A stretch of DNA of 64,000 bases. It comes from Gonocerus acuteangulatus (taxonomy: Eukaryota; Arthropoda; Insecta; Hemiptera; Coreidae). Shown piece after piece: positions 1-9,274 of the stretch. Within the stretch, counting starts at the first letter, position 1. Each line of letters starts with the position of its first letter. Below the pieces are notes generated by a model. That model ran no database searches. It saw only the letters and a list, made by a program, of their open reading frames with translations, and was not told where the DNA came from. Location: assembly GCA_946811695.1 (NCBI GenBank), contig OX328131.1:7388826-7452825 (forward strand), in the 5' to 3' direction. A program made the position numbers and the translations under genes.

Positions 1-5
1 ATATA

Positions 6-158
6 CTGGGGTCGAAATTGTCCTATATTTTGAGACTAGAGTTTCTGTACAGTTAAATTTAATGTCTTTAATCGCTGAAAATTAAAGATTTTCGTCTATT
101 TAAGTCTTTAAATTTACAGAAATTCCGGTCTTAAAATATAGGACAACTTCAACCCCTG
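6..158. mobile_element. Short MITE with TA target duplication
   Basis: The two ends are inverted repeats of about 45 bp (6-49 and 116-158), starting CTGGGGTCGAAATTGTCC and ending GGACAACTTCAACCCCTG. A TA dinucleotide lies directly outside each end (4-5 and 159-160). A 153-bp length, TIRs and TA flanks fit a Tc1/mariner-type MITE. It has no coding capacity. Confidence 0.7.
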
Positions 159-599
159 TATATATGATCCGTCAATACTACTGTGCTCCCGAAATTATCC
201 ACTTAAGACAAAAAACTTTAGAATAGTTATTTCATTATTTCCATTGTAAATAAACAAATATTTTAGTTACAGGTTTATATAATGAACAACTAGGTAATAA
301 CCAGCTCTCTATGTAGACTAGATACATTTAAAAAGTTTGATTTCTTTTTTAAATCCATTTTTAGTAAAAAAATCAAAAAAATCCGATTTAAATCAAATAA
401 ATCCGATTTTTTTGATTTTTTTAAAAAAATCATGATTTTTTTACACCCTGTTGCGAAGACCACATCGTTACTTGTGAAGTATCTGTAGTGATTATAACAG
501 TGATTCAGCACACACGTATGACTCATTAGCTTTTCTGTTGGTTATTCCTATGGGTATTTCTATTGTTGTTGCTGGTAGTAAAGAAACCTTTAACACTCA
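159..599. other. AT-rich spacer, no gene seen
   Basis: This stretch is AT-rich. A low-complexity block at 345-450 is built from self-complementary AAATC/GATTT words. The only open frame is a by-product of that block, and I see no splice-bounded coding sequence. Confidence 0.5.
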
Positions 600-720
600 A
601 GTCAATCCAACTCGCTAAAATGAATATAATTCTATTAATTTTAGCGAGTTGGATTGACTAGATTTTTTATGTGTTCTTGAGCGAGTGGAGACGCATAGCA
701 TGTATGCCCATAATGCGAAA
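600..720. repeat. Perfect 22-bp inverted repeat plus foldback fragment
   Basis: Positions 600-621 and 638-659 are perfect reverse complements around a 16-base loop. Related words recur near 8520, 14030-14150 and 15520-15560 in the foldback elements. The following 60 bases match, inverted, the interior of the element at 8028-8743. This is a fragment of that family. Confidence 0.65.
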
Positions 721-1232
721 TAAATATAAAATATAAATATGTTATAGAACCGCTGGACAAAAAAATCGGTGTGGAGGCCCCTAAACTTCACAATTACCCT
801 TGATTTTTTTTAATATTAACCTTTTTCTTAATAATTATTGCTTGCTGAAATATATTCTGCTTATTTCCATTTTTGTTTTACAAGCCTGAAAGTATTACTT
901 ACAAATACAAGTTATCTAAGGGTTAGTTAGAAATCATATTTGATAAATATAGTAGTCAACAAAGTTATTTTTAAATACTTTTCATTCCTATATTAGCTTA
1001 TGTTTACTATATTTTTATAATATCGTCTCTAACCTTAGATAACCTGTAAAGAAGAAAATAGATAACCTGCAAAGAACCTGTAAGCTAATCTGTAATTACC
1101 AAAATCATTGTTCAAAATCCCGACAGATACTTGAAAGTAACTGGTTGTGGTCTTCTCAAAAAGACCCCAAGCTAGTAAGTAGTTGTTGGGATGACTAATA
1201 TTGATAAACAATCTGTACATTGATATATTTCA
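721..1232. other. AT-rich sequence, probable intron
   Basis: I found no gene, hairpin or repeat boundary here. It probably belongs to the intron before the exon beginning at 1233, because it ends in a good acceptor (ATATATTTCAG). Confidence 0.35.
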
Positions 1233-1514
1233 GAAAAACGACAAGTGGACTGTTCTACGATACTTCAAGGATCGTCTTCTGAACAACCATCGGATACGGG
1301 ATTTAGAAGTAAAGAAGAGAAGAAAAGCAGAAGACCGCCTGTACTTACTGAAGAAGAGAAGAAGAAACGGCAAGCTAGGGCGTTCGAAGGACTTCTCCAT
1401 CTAGCTACGGTCGTGAATCATGTCGATACCTTTCTAATGGACAAAGGCAAACTCATACTCAAGAGCTTAGGGAAAATGGTGGCAAGCGAGGAGGACCCAA
1501 GATTTGATATGTAG
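1233..1514 (+). CDS. Terminal coding exon of an unrecognised plus-strand gene
   Basis: A TTTCAG acceptor ends at 1232 and the frame then stays open to a TAG at 1512-1514. Two leading bases complete a codon from an upstream exon that I cannot place, possibly outside the window. The roughly 93 residues begin KRQVDCSTILQG. They continue into a highly basic stretch with repeated KEEKK and EEEKKKRQ words, then a more hydrophobic end that includes AFEGLLHLATVVNHVD. The basic block could be a nuclear localisation signal, which is inference. An AATAAA at 1597-1602 supports this being a last exon. The overlapping open frame at 1201-1404 reads across the acceptor and is not preferred. I do not recognise the family. 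Confidence 0.5.
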   Translation, partial: EKRQVDCSTILQGSSSEQPSDTGFRSKEEKKSRRPPVLTEEEKKKRQARAFEGLLHLATVVNHVDTFLMDKGKLILKSLGKMVASEEDPRFDM

Positions 1515-1596
1515 ATTGTAATAAACTATTTAACCAAAAGTTATTTCATCTTCTCTTTTTCGCAAAGCAGTTATTTTTTAAACAATCCTCCATGAA

Positions 1597-1602
1597 AATA
1601 AA
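1597..1602 (+). promoter_or_regulatory. Polyadenylation signal AATAAA
   Basis: A canonical AATAAA lies about 85 bases after the TAG of the exon at 1233-1514, on the same strand. Confidence 0.5.
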
Positions 1603-1679
1603 GTCAGCAAACAATTTTTTAACATATTTCATTAATAAAAAATGTAAAATAAATTCATTTAATTTCCAAATTCTATTTT

Positions 1680-2161
1680 AGCGTGGCTCCTCCCTTCCCC
1701 CATAGGGAGGAACACCACTTATGAGGTTGGCTCCTCCCTTCCCCCATAGGGAGGAACACCAATTATGAGGTTGGCTCCTCCCTTCCCCCATAGGGAGGAA
1801 CACCACTTATGAGGTTGGCTCCTCCCTTCCCCCATAGGGAGGAACACCAATTATGAGGTTGGCTCCTCCCTTCCCCCATAGGGAGGAACACCAATTATGA
1901 GATTGGCTCCTCCCTTCCCCCATAGGGAGGAACACCAATTATGAGGTTGGCTCCTCCCTTCCCCCATAGGGAGGAACACCAATTATGAGGTTGGCTCCTC
2001 CCTTCCCCCATAGGGAGGAACACCAATTATGAGGTTGACATCATTGCACAATCCGGAAGTGCCGACTGTGCTTTGAAAAATTCATGTTTCAAAACCCATA
2101 GGCCTTGAAAATAGCGGTAGTTCAAATTTTTATATATTTATGTATAAATATATATACATAT
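1680..2161 (-). mobile_element. Hairpin-family element, 3' end only, hairpin amplified
   Basis: In minus orientation this is the hairpin-bearing end of the abundant non-autonomous family. It has the AGCGTGGCTCCTCCC terminus and the AATCCGGAAGTGCCGACT block at 2050-2067, then the run-in to the TA-rich centre. The other half is missing and a hAT-like MITE begins at 2162. Its terminal hairpin is present eight times in tandem (1685-2036). Confidence 0.75.
1685..2036. repeat. Eight tandem 44-bp copies of a transposon-end hairpin
   Basis: Eight units of exactly 44 bp each contain CTCCTCCCT, a short C-rich loop and AGGGAGGA, so each unit can fold on itself. Units differ only at CACTTATG versus CAATTATG and GAGGTT versus GAGATT. 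The single-copy form of the unit is the terminal hairpin of the dispersed family, for example at 3152-3200 and 27940-27975. Confidence 0.9.
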
Positions 2162-2347
2162 CAGTGTTGGGCATTATTCGAATAAATTATTATTTGAATG
2201 ATCATTAAAATAAATTTTTAGTGAATGATGAATAATTCACTAAATTATTGTATTCAAACGGTACATCATGAATTATTCACAGAACTAGTCGTTATTCATT
2301 ATTCTTTAGGTCCAGTTGGTTTACTGAATAAATCCACCTCAAACATA

Positions 2348-2378
<31 letters not shown>

Positions 2379-2568
2379 TTCCGGCTATCGACATCATAAT
2401 AAATCTTTCATTATTCAATAAAATGTGATTATTATGATTGCTTATTCGAATATTTTGAAAATAAAATATAAATTTCATTCACAGAATAATGAATAATAGT
2501 AATTATTCTTCATTTGTAAATAAAATAATATATTAATTCATTATTTTGAATAATTTTTGCCCAATCTC
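2162..2568. mobile_element. hAT-like MITE
   Basis: The element starts CAGTGTTGGGCATTATTC and ends with the inverted counterpart GAATAATTTTTGCCCAA. The interior is dominated by GAATAAT words in both orientations and a (TA)n tract at 2350-2378. CAGTGTTGGGCAA termini are typical of hAT MITEs. I could not fix an 8-bp target duplication. Confidence 0.6.
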
Positions 2569-2880
2569 TTGTTCTTTTCATTCTTCTCATGAACTAAAGG
2601 GATTGTAGGATCCTCGTCAGCATAATCTTTCAGAGTGTCATAAACCTTATTACAGGCTTTTCAAGTTATGAGGTGGGTGTTGGTTGGATTTGATAATAAC
2701 AACAACATTATTAATGAAAACACAATTATAAAAAATATATTTAAACTTTTTACAAATTTAACATTTTTTAAAAATTTTAAGTTATAATTTTTGTCATAAA
2801 ACTATTCACATATATGTCTAAAATTAATATACATTTTATATATACATATAGGGGAAAAATCCCTGTTCTTTTGAAATTCT

Positions 2881-5800
2881 TTAAGCCTTCTGTGAAAATT
2901 GGAAGGTAATGTATTTGTTGAAAATAGAATTCATTCCGATATATCTGAGGGAAAGTAGAGTCGTTAGAGCTGCAGCAGCGGTGAACGATCCAATCAAATA
3001 CCATAGCTTTCTTGATTTAAATCTTTCTTTCTTTGTGATTTCCTAAAAATAAATCCATTAACTGTTATTTTTAATTATTATATAATTACACTGTGTTATA
3101 ATTACTCCTTAGTTAGCAGCAAAATCAGATTCATGCAATTTCATATGTTTTAGTGCGGTTCCTCCCTCCCCCATAGGGAGGAACCCCGCTTATAAGGTTG
3201 ATACAATGAAACAATCCGGAAGTGCCGACTAGAAAATTTCGCGTTTCAGAACCCATAGAGACCGAAAATAACGGTGGTTCAAATTTGAATATATATGTAT
3301 ATATATATATTTCTCTGTTCGCGGATTTCTGGCTTCCCTGATGGTCCGATTTTGATGAAATTTTGTACGAAAATCCGTCGTCCAATTTGAAAGGTCAAGT
3401 TCGTTAACCAGCAAAATCCGCCCACTGGAAGATGGCGTTAGGGGCGAAATTCGCGCAAAAAAAAATCGTAACGCTTACGTTTTTTAGTTCATATGCTTGT
3501 AAGTACTCGTTTTATATGCTTCTTGGGCTAGGGAAACGAATGAAATCATTTTCAAGGCGATAGCTTTAACCGTTTTTGAGAAAATTGGAAAAATAGTTTT
3601 TGAATACCGTTTTTGGTTTGGGTACTTAGAATCATGGGATTCAGTTGAAACATTTTCTGCATGTTCTACTTTCATTAAAACTAATATGTTGAAATGTTTG
3701 TTACGTTTGGAGTTAAGGAAGGGTTAGAATAAAATATTTAATTAACAGACATAAAACATTTTGGTAACTTTGTATACTTTCCTTAATAATGAAAGTTTTG
3801 AATGAAAGTTTTGATTAGGCGATGTCAATCGGAGAAATAAGTCCTTAAACCTTTAAAGTAATTGATTTCGCTTATTCGAACTGTTCTTTTTGTCTTTGAT
3901 TTTGGTACTTAGAATTATGGGATTCAGTTGAAACATTTTCTGCATGTTCTACTTTCATCAAAACTAATATGTTGAAATTTTGGTTACGTTTGGAGTTAAG
4001 GAAGGGTTAGAATAAAATATTTTATTAACAGACATAAAAAGTTTTAGTAACTTTGTTTACTTTCCTTAATATCTCGAAAACGGTTGAGAATCTTGGTAAA
4101 CGGAAGAATACCATTAGAAAGCTTATTAAATGCTCTAAAAAAAAGGTTCTAATGAAAGTTTTGATTAGGTGATGTCAATCGGAGAAATAAGAGCTTAAAA
4201 CTTTAAAGTAATTGATTTTGCTTATTGTTGGATAATGTATTTGAAAATAAAACAGGTTAAGAAAAATAAGAAAAACAATTTATTGTTAAAAATGTAGCGT
4301 TCAAAGAGAGATCCAAGGCTTTCCAAATGCCTCTGTGCGGAGGCCTTTCCACCCGACTTATGGGATAGCTGACCCATACAGGTAAGATTGTAAATCAAGA
4401 CCTTTCAAGACTGGTTACTTTGAGATTTCATTTGGATAGGTGTTTCGCTATTGATCTAAACAAAGTAATAACTGTTTCTATTCTATGCCTTCATAAACAC
4501 TAAAGATAAGAACGGAACCACGCTAAGATGACGCAGTTCCTGCGAATCGGACTTTTTTTTCAGATAGAAACACAGCAATTCTCGATTACAGGGCTAAGGC
4601 ACAGAAAAAAAAAAAAAAAAAGGATTTCCCTCTTTTTAATAAAGACAGTCTGAGATGTAGGGCAGTGTTGGTATCATGTCTTGAAATTTTGCTCAGAAGG
4701 AGCCAACACAAAAATAAATGAAATTAAACAATATAACTATTTTTCATTAAATTTAAAATTAATAATGTCTTTTGGAATTATTGTAAAAATAAAAGTTCAA
4801 TTCAAAAGGCATATGTGTCAGAACTTGGCTGATGTGGTTCAAAATACACTATACACACATTACACAATAACTGAAAAGGGGGTGTCCCGTGGTCTAGTGG
4901 CTAGCGCGCTAGATTCATAAGCGGTGGGTTCGATCCCCGCCGGCGCCAGAAATTTTCTCATCTCAGGGCTCGCTGAGAAAATTCCTTGCTGCACCCTGGA
5001 CGTTGGCGCTAATGGCCAAGATTTATGTCGATGCGCCGTAAAAAAAAAATAATAAATAACTGGAAAGCACCAAACCTCTTAAGCTTAAAGGGGGCTACTA
5101 AGGGAGGTTAGAGAATTTTCAGTTTCATAATAGTCAAAATAAAAATTGGGTCTCACTAGAGTAGCATGTGATTACCATCTTCCACACCATCAAATGCTTG
5201 AAATCACCGCGAGCAATTTATTATGATATTATATATACCGAGTATAAATATATTTATATTTATTATTTCTCAGCCAAGTGACATAACTAACTAACTTATG
5301 CAGCTCTTGCTAGACAGACTTGTTATACTTAGCAATGATTTAAGGCTAGTGATAAGTAATTTGAATACCTGAGATCTTGAAAAATCTTTTTTGATATAGT
5401 CGAGCTCAGCATCCAGTATGTCAAGGAGATGAATCAATGCTCCGCCCGCAGAATGACTAACATCCACCAGCGTGTTCTTCGGCCTTTTTTTCTGGAGTTT
5501 CCGTCTTAATACAATCATCATACCAACAAGAGTCTTCAAGTGGTGAATTGTGTTTCCTAATACTGCGTCCAAACTGAAAATTATTATATTCATTAGCAAA
5601 ATATATGTAATTTTGAGGAACTAAATTTAGAGCCAAATGCCTGAAATTTGATAGTTTTTGGGGCCGCTGTTTATGATGAGCAGAAAGGTTAACCATAATC
5701 ATGTCAGGTTCAAGGTCATTTGAAGGGCAAATAGAGGAAAAAAAGTAGAAAAAATTCAAACATATGTTTTTGAGGTCGCTGAATCCGAACCCGTAGTTTG

Positions 5801-7574
5801 ACCTTAACACCTTTTCCTAGAGGTCATTTCAAGGCTTAAAAGGGAAGAAAACTTACATGTGTATGTTTTCGAGGTCACTGAGTCGGAACCCCCAGTTTGA
5901 CTCGCACTGCCTCCCAGAAAATGAATTTTTTTAGAGGTTTCCTAGGTTTTTTTCTATTTGACCTTGAAATGACCTCTAGGAAAAAAACTACATATTTGGA
6001 TTCAGGGACATCAAAACATACTGCAAGGATCATACCGCTCCTAAGTGTTTTGTTTAGATCAAATATAGACCTGTGTAATCATCTTACTTCTTTATTTATT
6101 CAATCTCCTTGTACATAAGTAGCCATTTTCACAACTAGAAGAAAAATAAAGTAAATTGTTATTATCGCGGTTCCTCTCTACCTCCACAGGGATGAAACCC
6201 GCTTATGAGGTTGACCTCATAACGCAATCTATAAGTGCTGACTAGAAAATTTTATATTTCAGAACCCATAGATCTCGAAAATAACGGTGGTTCAAATTTT
6301 TGTGTGTATATATATAATTTGAAAAGTCAAGTTCATTAACCAGCCTATTCTGCTCTCCGGAACATGTTTTTTTTGGAGCAAAATCTGAGCACAAAAAAAA
6401 TCGTAACGCTTACGGTTTCTAGTTCATATGTTTGCAGGTATATGTTCTCTAATGTAAGAAAACGAATTAAACCATTTTTAAAGCGATATCTGTAACCATT
6501 TATGAGAAAGGTTGATACAACTTTACTGTCTAATTTTCAGTTTGGGTATTCAGACACGATTGGTTCAGTTAAAACTTGTTCCAGGCGTTTGACATTCATC
6601 TAATCTAAGATATTTAAATTTTAGTTGTGTTTGGAGTTAACGAAGCTTTAGAAAAAAAAATATATTAACGGACTCAAAACGTTTTCGGATCTTCGTATAT
6701 TTTCTAAAACATGTCGAAAATAGTTGAGAAATTGTGGAAGATGACCATTTGAAAGCTTACTAAATTCTCTACAAAAAGAGAGTATTTTTTTAAAACAAAG
6801 AAAGAAAATGAGAAACTTATTGGTTATTGTTTCGAAGAGCAAATGTTGAGAAAGAGGATGGAGTAATTTCCGCTTAGGATAATGACAGTTTCCTGCTATG
6901 GAGCCTAAAATCTTATTTCTCTTTTCACTTTATATTTTTCCCGAAAGATCAAAACCTATCAATAACTGCTTCAATTCCTTTCCTAATGGCACTAGGGATA
7001 TAAACGGATGACACAGTTCCTGTGAGTCAGGATATTTTAGCCAGGATGGGGCTGATGTATCTTTTTTAGAACGAAAAGTCACCACCCCTAGTGGGAATCA
7101 AACCCATGACCTTAGGCACAGAGTGCTCACAACACTCGTATCTTCTGGGCCACAATTTGTATAGAATAAACAGGTATCTGTTTAAACTTAATACTTTAAG
7201 TTTAATCTGATGACAGCCCTCTGAATACTTGTATTCTGAAACTGAACATAAACAAAAATAAAACATCCAGGATAGAATATTATTTCATTCAATTTTGTAA
7301 TTAAGAAAACAAAACAAATATAAATAAATTTAAATTACTTTGGTGGGCTGAGATCGTTTACTTCTTTATGCAAATGCTTCAATGGTTCAATACCCTCGAG
7401 AATCGCAGCTTGGTCTGCTTCATCGGTTATTCCGATGATGTCGAGATCTTCTTTAGTCAGGTTCACAAAAGTTTCAAACTTGATACATTTTTTATTAAAC
7501 AGCTGTAAATATTTTTCTAGTTTTAATCCAGCCAGAGTCATGCTCAGCCCGCTCTCTTGAGCAGAAGTTCTGTA

Positions 7575-7605
<31 letters not shown>

Positions 7606-7800
7606 GTACATGAACAAGCAAAGAGTATCTCAAAATCAAAATTAATTTTTTTATCTCAGGTTACTACAGGGGAAAAGGAAGTAAATAATTTTTAGCCCTT
7701 TTCACAGACTAATGCAAATAACAACATAGTTCGGCTTATAACTAAATAACCTTGTAAACAAATAAAATTTGAAGGCTAGTACTTACATTCCGTTATACAT
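2881..7800 (-). CDS. SAM-domain, C-terminally membrane-anchored protein (GASZ/ASZ1-like), four exons
   Basis: Coding exons on the minus strand are 7787-7800, 7339-7569, 5369-5573 and 2881-3042, totalling 612 bases or 203 residues. Splice evidence is good: donor GTAAGT after exon 1, a T-rich tract with GTACAG before exon 2, donors GTAATT and GTATTC, and acceptors TTTTCAG and TTTTTAG. Phases agree at all three junctions. The ATG has A at -3 and an in-frame TGA just upstream. Exon 2 encodes a SAM domain (residues about 15-65, with LKLEKYLQLF and LTKEDLDIIGI). Exon 3 encodes a basic helical region. Exon 4 has a KKERFKSRK cluster, then a membrane segment starting LWYLIGSFTAAAALTT and a short tail. 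SAM plus a C-terminal anchor is how GASZ, a piRNA-pathway protein on mitochondria, ends. The ankyrin repeats of GASZ are absent, so this is a short relative, a truncated paralogue or a different SAM protein. Introns 2 and 3 hold transposons. Confidence 0.75.
3152..4552 (-). mobile_element. Hairpin-family element, full length (intron 3 of SAM gene)
   Basis: This complete copy starts with AGTGCGGTTCCTCCCT and its hairpin and ends in ...GCAGTTCCTGCGAATCGGAC. T-runs flank both ends (about 3148-3151 and after 4552), as expected for insertion into a homopolymer. The TA tract is at 3290-3310. Part of its interior is duplicated: text from about 3628 recurs from about 3905 (CTTAGAATYATGGGATTCAG). Confidence 0.85.
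4879..5054 (+). mobile_element. tRNA-derived SINE
   Basis: The head has RNA polymerase III boxes: A-box-like TGGTCTAGTGGCTA and B-box GGTTCGATCCC. A body with CTCATCTCAGGGCTCGCTGAG follows, then an A-rich tail. Near-identical 13-bp duplications flank it (AATAACTGAAAAG at 4866-4878, AATAACTGGAAAG at 5055-5067). A second copy is at 19564-19739. Confidence 0.85.
5700..5990. repeat. Imperfect repeat of a GAGGTC...CTGA module
   Basis: The module TTTTTGAGGTCGCTGAATCC (about 5766) recurs as TTTTCGAGGTCACTGAGTCG (about 5866), roughly 100 bp on. CTAGAGGTCATTTCAAGG appears in both orientations (5816 and near 5965). This lies in intron 2 of the SAM gene and looks like a decayed repeat. The open frames here are not convincing genes. 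Confidence 0.5.
6167..7033 (-). mobile_element. Hairpin-family element, degenerate copy
   Basis: It starts ATCGCGGTTCCTCTCTACC and ends CAGTTCCTGTGAGTCAGGA. It keeps the family order (hairpin, AATCTATAAGTGCTGACTAG block, short TA tract, AAAAATCGTAACGCTTACGG block) but is shorter and more diverged than the copy at 3152-4552. It sits in intron 2 of the SAM gene. Confidence 0.7.
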
Positions 7801-8027
7801 CTTCGAAATTCGTCAATATAAACAATAATGAGATCATAAACAAGAGAAGGAAAAGGATATTCTCACAAGTGTTTTTTGCGGCATTTGAACAGCCCGATTA
7901 ACGAACGATTAGATCACTTTGAACGAGCTTTACTAAAATGAAAAACAAAATACATAGAACTATAAGAAAGTTACACTGAAGTAGGGAGTCACGAAGTTCT
8001 TTCATCGGTGATTACACTACCAATATT
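7801..8027. other. 5' region of the SAM gene
   Basis: This is the sequence immediately upstream of the inferred minus-strand start codon. It holds the in-frame TGA that supports that ATG and presumably the 5' UTR and promoter. I see no TATA or other element I can defend. Confidence 0.3.
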
Positions 8028-8743
8028 GGTAAACCTGAAGGAGATTGTCCTCAACACCGATTTTCTCCAAACTTTGCACTATAACGTATTTTGATGCACT
8101 AAACACGAATCCGTTGAAAAAAATTGTTGTTCTCAACCAGGAAAGAAGTTATTTAAAAAAAAAGTTCACTGTTAGCGGGTTACAAACGACCAAAGGTGCT
8201 GTTAGCGGGTTACAAACGACCAAATTTTCTTCAAAATTTGCATTATAACGTATTTTGATGCACTAAACACGAATCCGTTGAAAAAAAAAGTTGCTCGCAA
8301 CTAGGAAAGAAGTTATTAAGCACTAAAGTTCACTGTTATGGAGGTTATAAAAGACGGGGTAAACAGCTTATATGTAAACACGCGCCTGCGCAATAGTCCT
8401 TAATGACGAAGTGTAATTGAAATTTAGACTCACCTTGTGGTAGCTGACTTGGTCGTAAACTGTCGCTTTTGGGCATACGTGCTATGCGTTTCCGCTCGCT
8501 CAAGAAAACATCAAAACCCCTAGTCAATCCAACTCGCAGAAATGAAAAGAATTCTATGGCCCAAAAGTCGTCCAAGGCAGTCTTCCCTAACCTTCATAAC
8601 AGTGAACTTTTTTTTTAAATAACTTCTTTCCTGATTGAGAACAACAATTTTTTTCAACGGATTCGTGTTTAGTGCATCAAAATACGTTATAGTGCAAAGT
8701 TTGAAGAAAATCGGTGTTGAGGACAATCTCCTTCAGGTTTACC
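8028..8743. mobile_element. Foldback element with 8-bp target duplication (copy 1)
   Basis: Long inverted arms (8028-8173 and 8599-8743) begin GGTAAACCTGAAGGAG and end CTCCTTCAGGTTTACC. Flanks are CCAATATT (8020-8027) and CCAATTTT (8744-8751), an 8-bp duplication with one mismatch. Part of the left arm is duplicated at about 8175-8340. It is non-coding; the open frames are reads of the arms. The 8-bp duplication suggests hAT-like mobilisation. Copy 2 is at 15198-15924. Confidence 0.8.
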
Positions 8744-9274
8744 CCAATTTTTTCCCCAAGGACTGAAAAAAAAAAAAAAAAAAAAAAAAAAACAAACACG
8801 AAACTTCCAAAACAATGTTGAATATAGTTTTAAAAATATTTTGTATGTAGTTAATTTGTAAGTTTTCTGTTGGTTTGACCGATACCATGGACCAAAATTT
8901 CTGATTTGCAGAGGAAGATACAATAAGAGAGAAAGTAACATCTACCATTCTATTTAACCCTTTTACGGGCACATTTCACTAGCTATGTTGGAATTTTTCT
9001 AATTTAGATTTGGGAGTCTGGGGGGCATCCATTTACTAAATATAAACCCAGGTTGTTAAAAAAAAAAAAATTGTATCCATAAATACGGGGTTGGCCGCTT
9101 GAGCGGCCCTTGCCCATTCCTGGCATCGGGAATCCCCGATATGCAATGCCCGCGATACGTCGTAAAGCCGATTCCAAGTCGCAAAGATCCCGAAAATGAA
9201 AATGGTTCATTCAATGGCGTTACCCTAAGATTGGAAGGCATTAAAAAAAAACAAAAAAAAAAAAATTAATAATA

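Noticed and set aside
1685..2036. CRISPR-like array
   Set aside because: The units are contiguous with no variable spacers, and the single-copy form is a transposon end. The 59-bp array is rejected for the same reason.
2777..3004. 75-codon minus-strand frame beginning MVFDWIVHRC
   Set aside because: It overlaps the last exon of the SAM gene in a different frame. The spliced frame (LWYLIGSF...) has matching phase and a membrane segment.
4879..4950. Possible functional tRNA gene (A and B boxes present)
   Set aside because: The acceptor stem does not pair fully, a SINE body and A-tail follow, target duplications flank the unit, and a second copy exists at 19564-19739.
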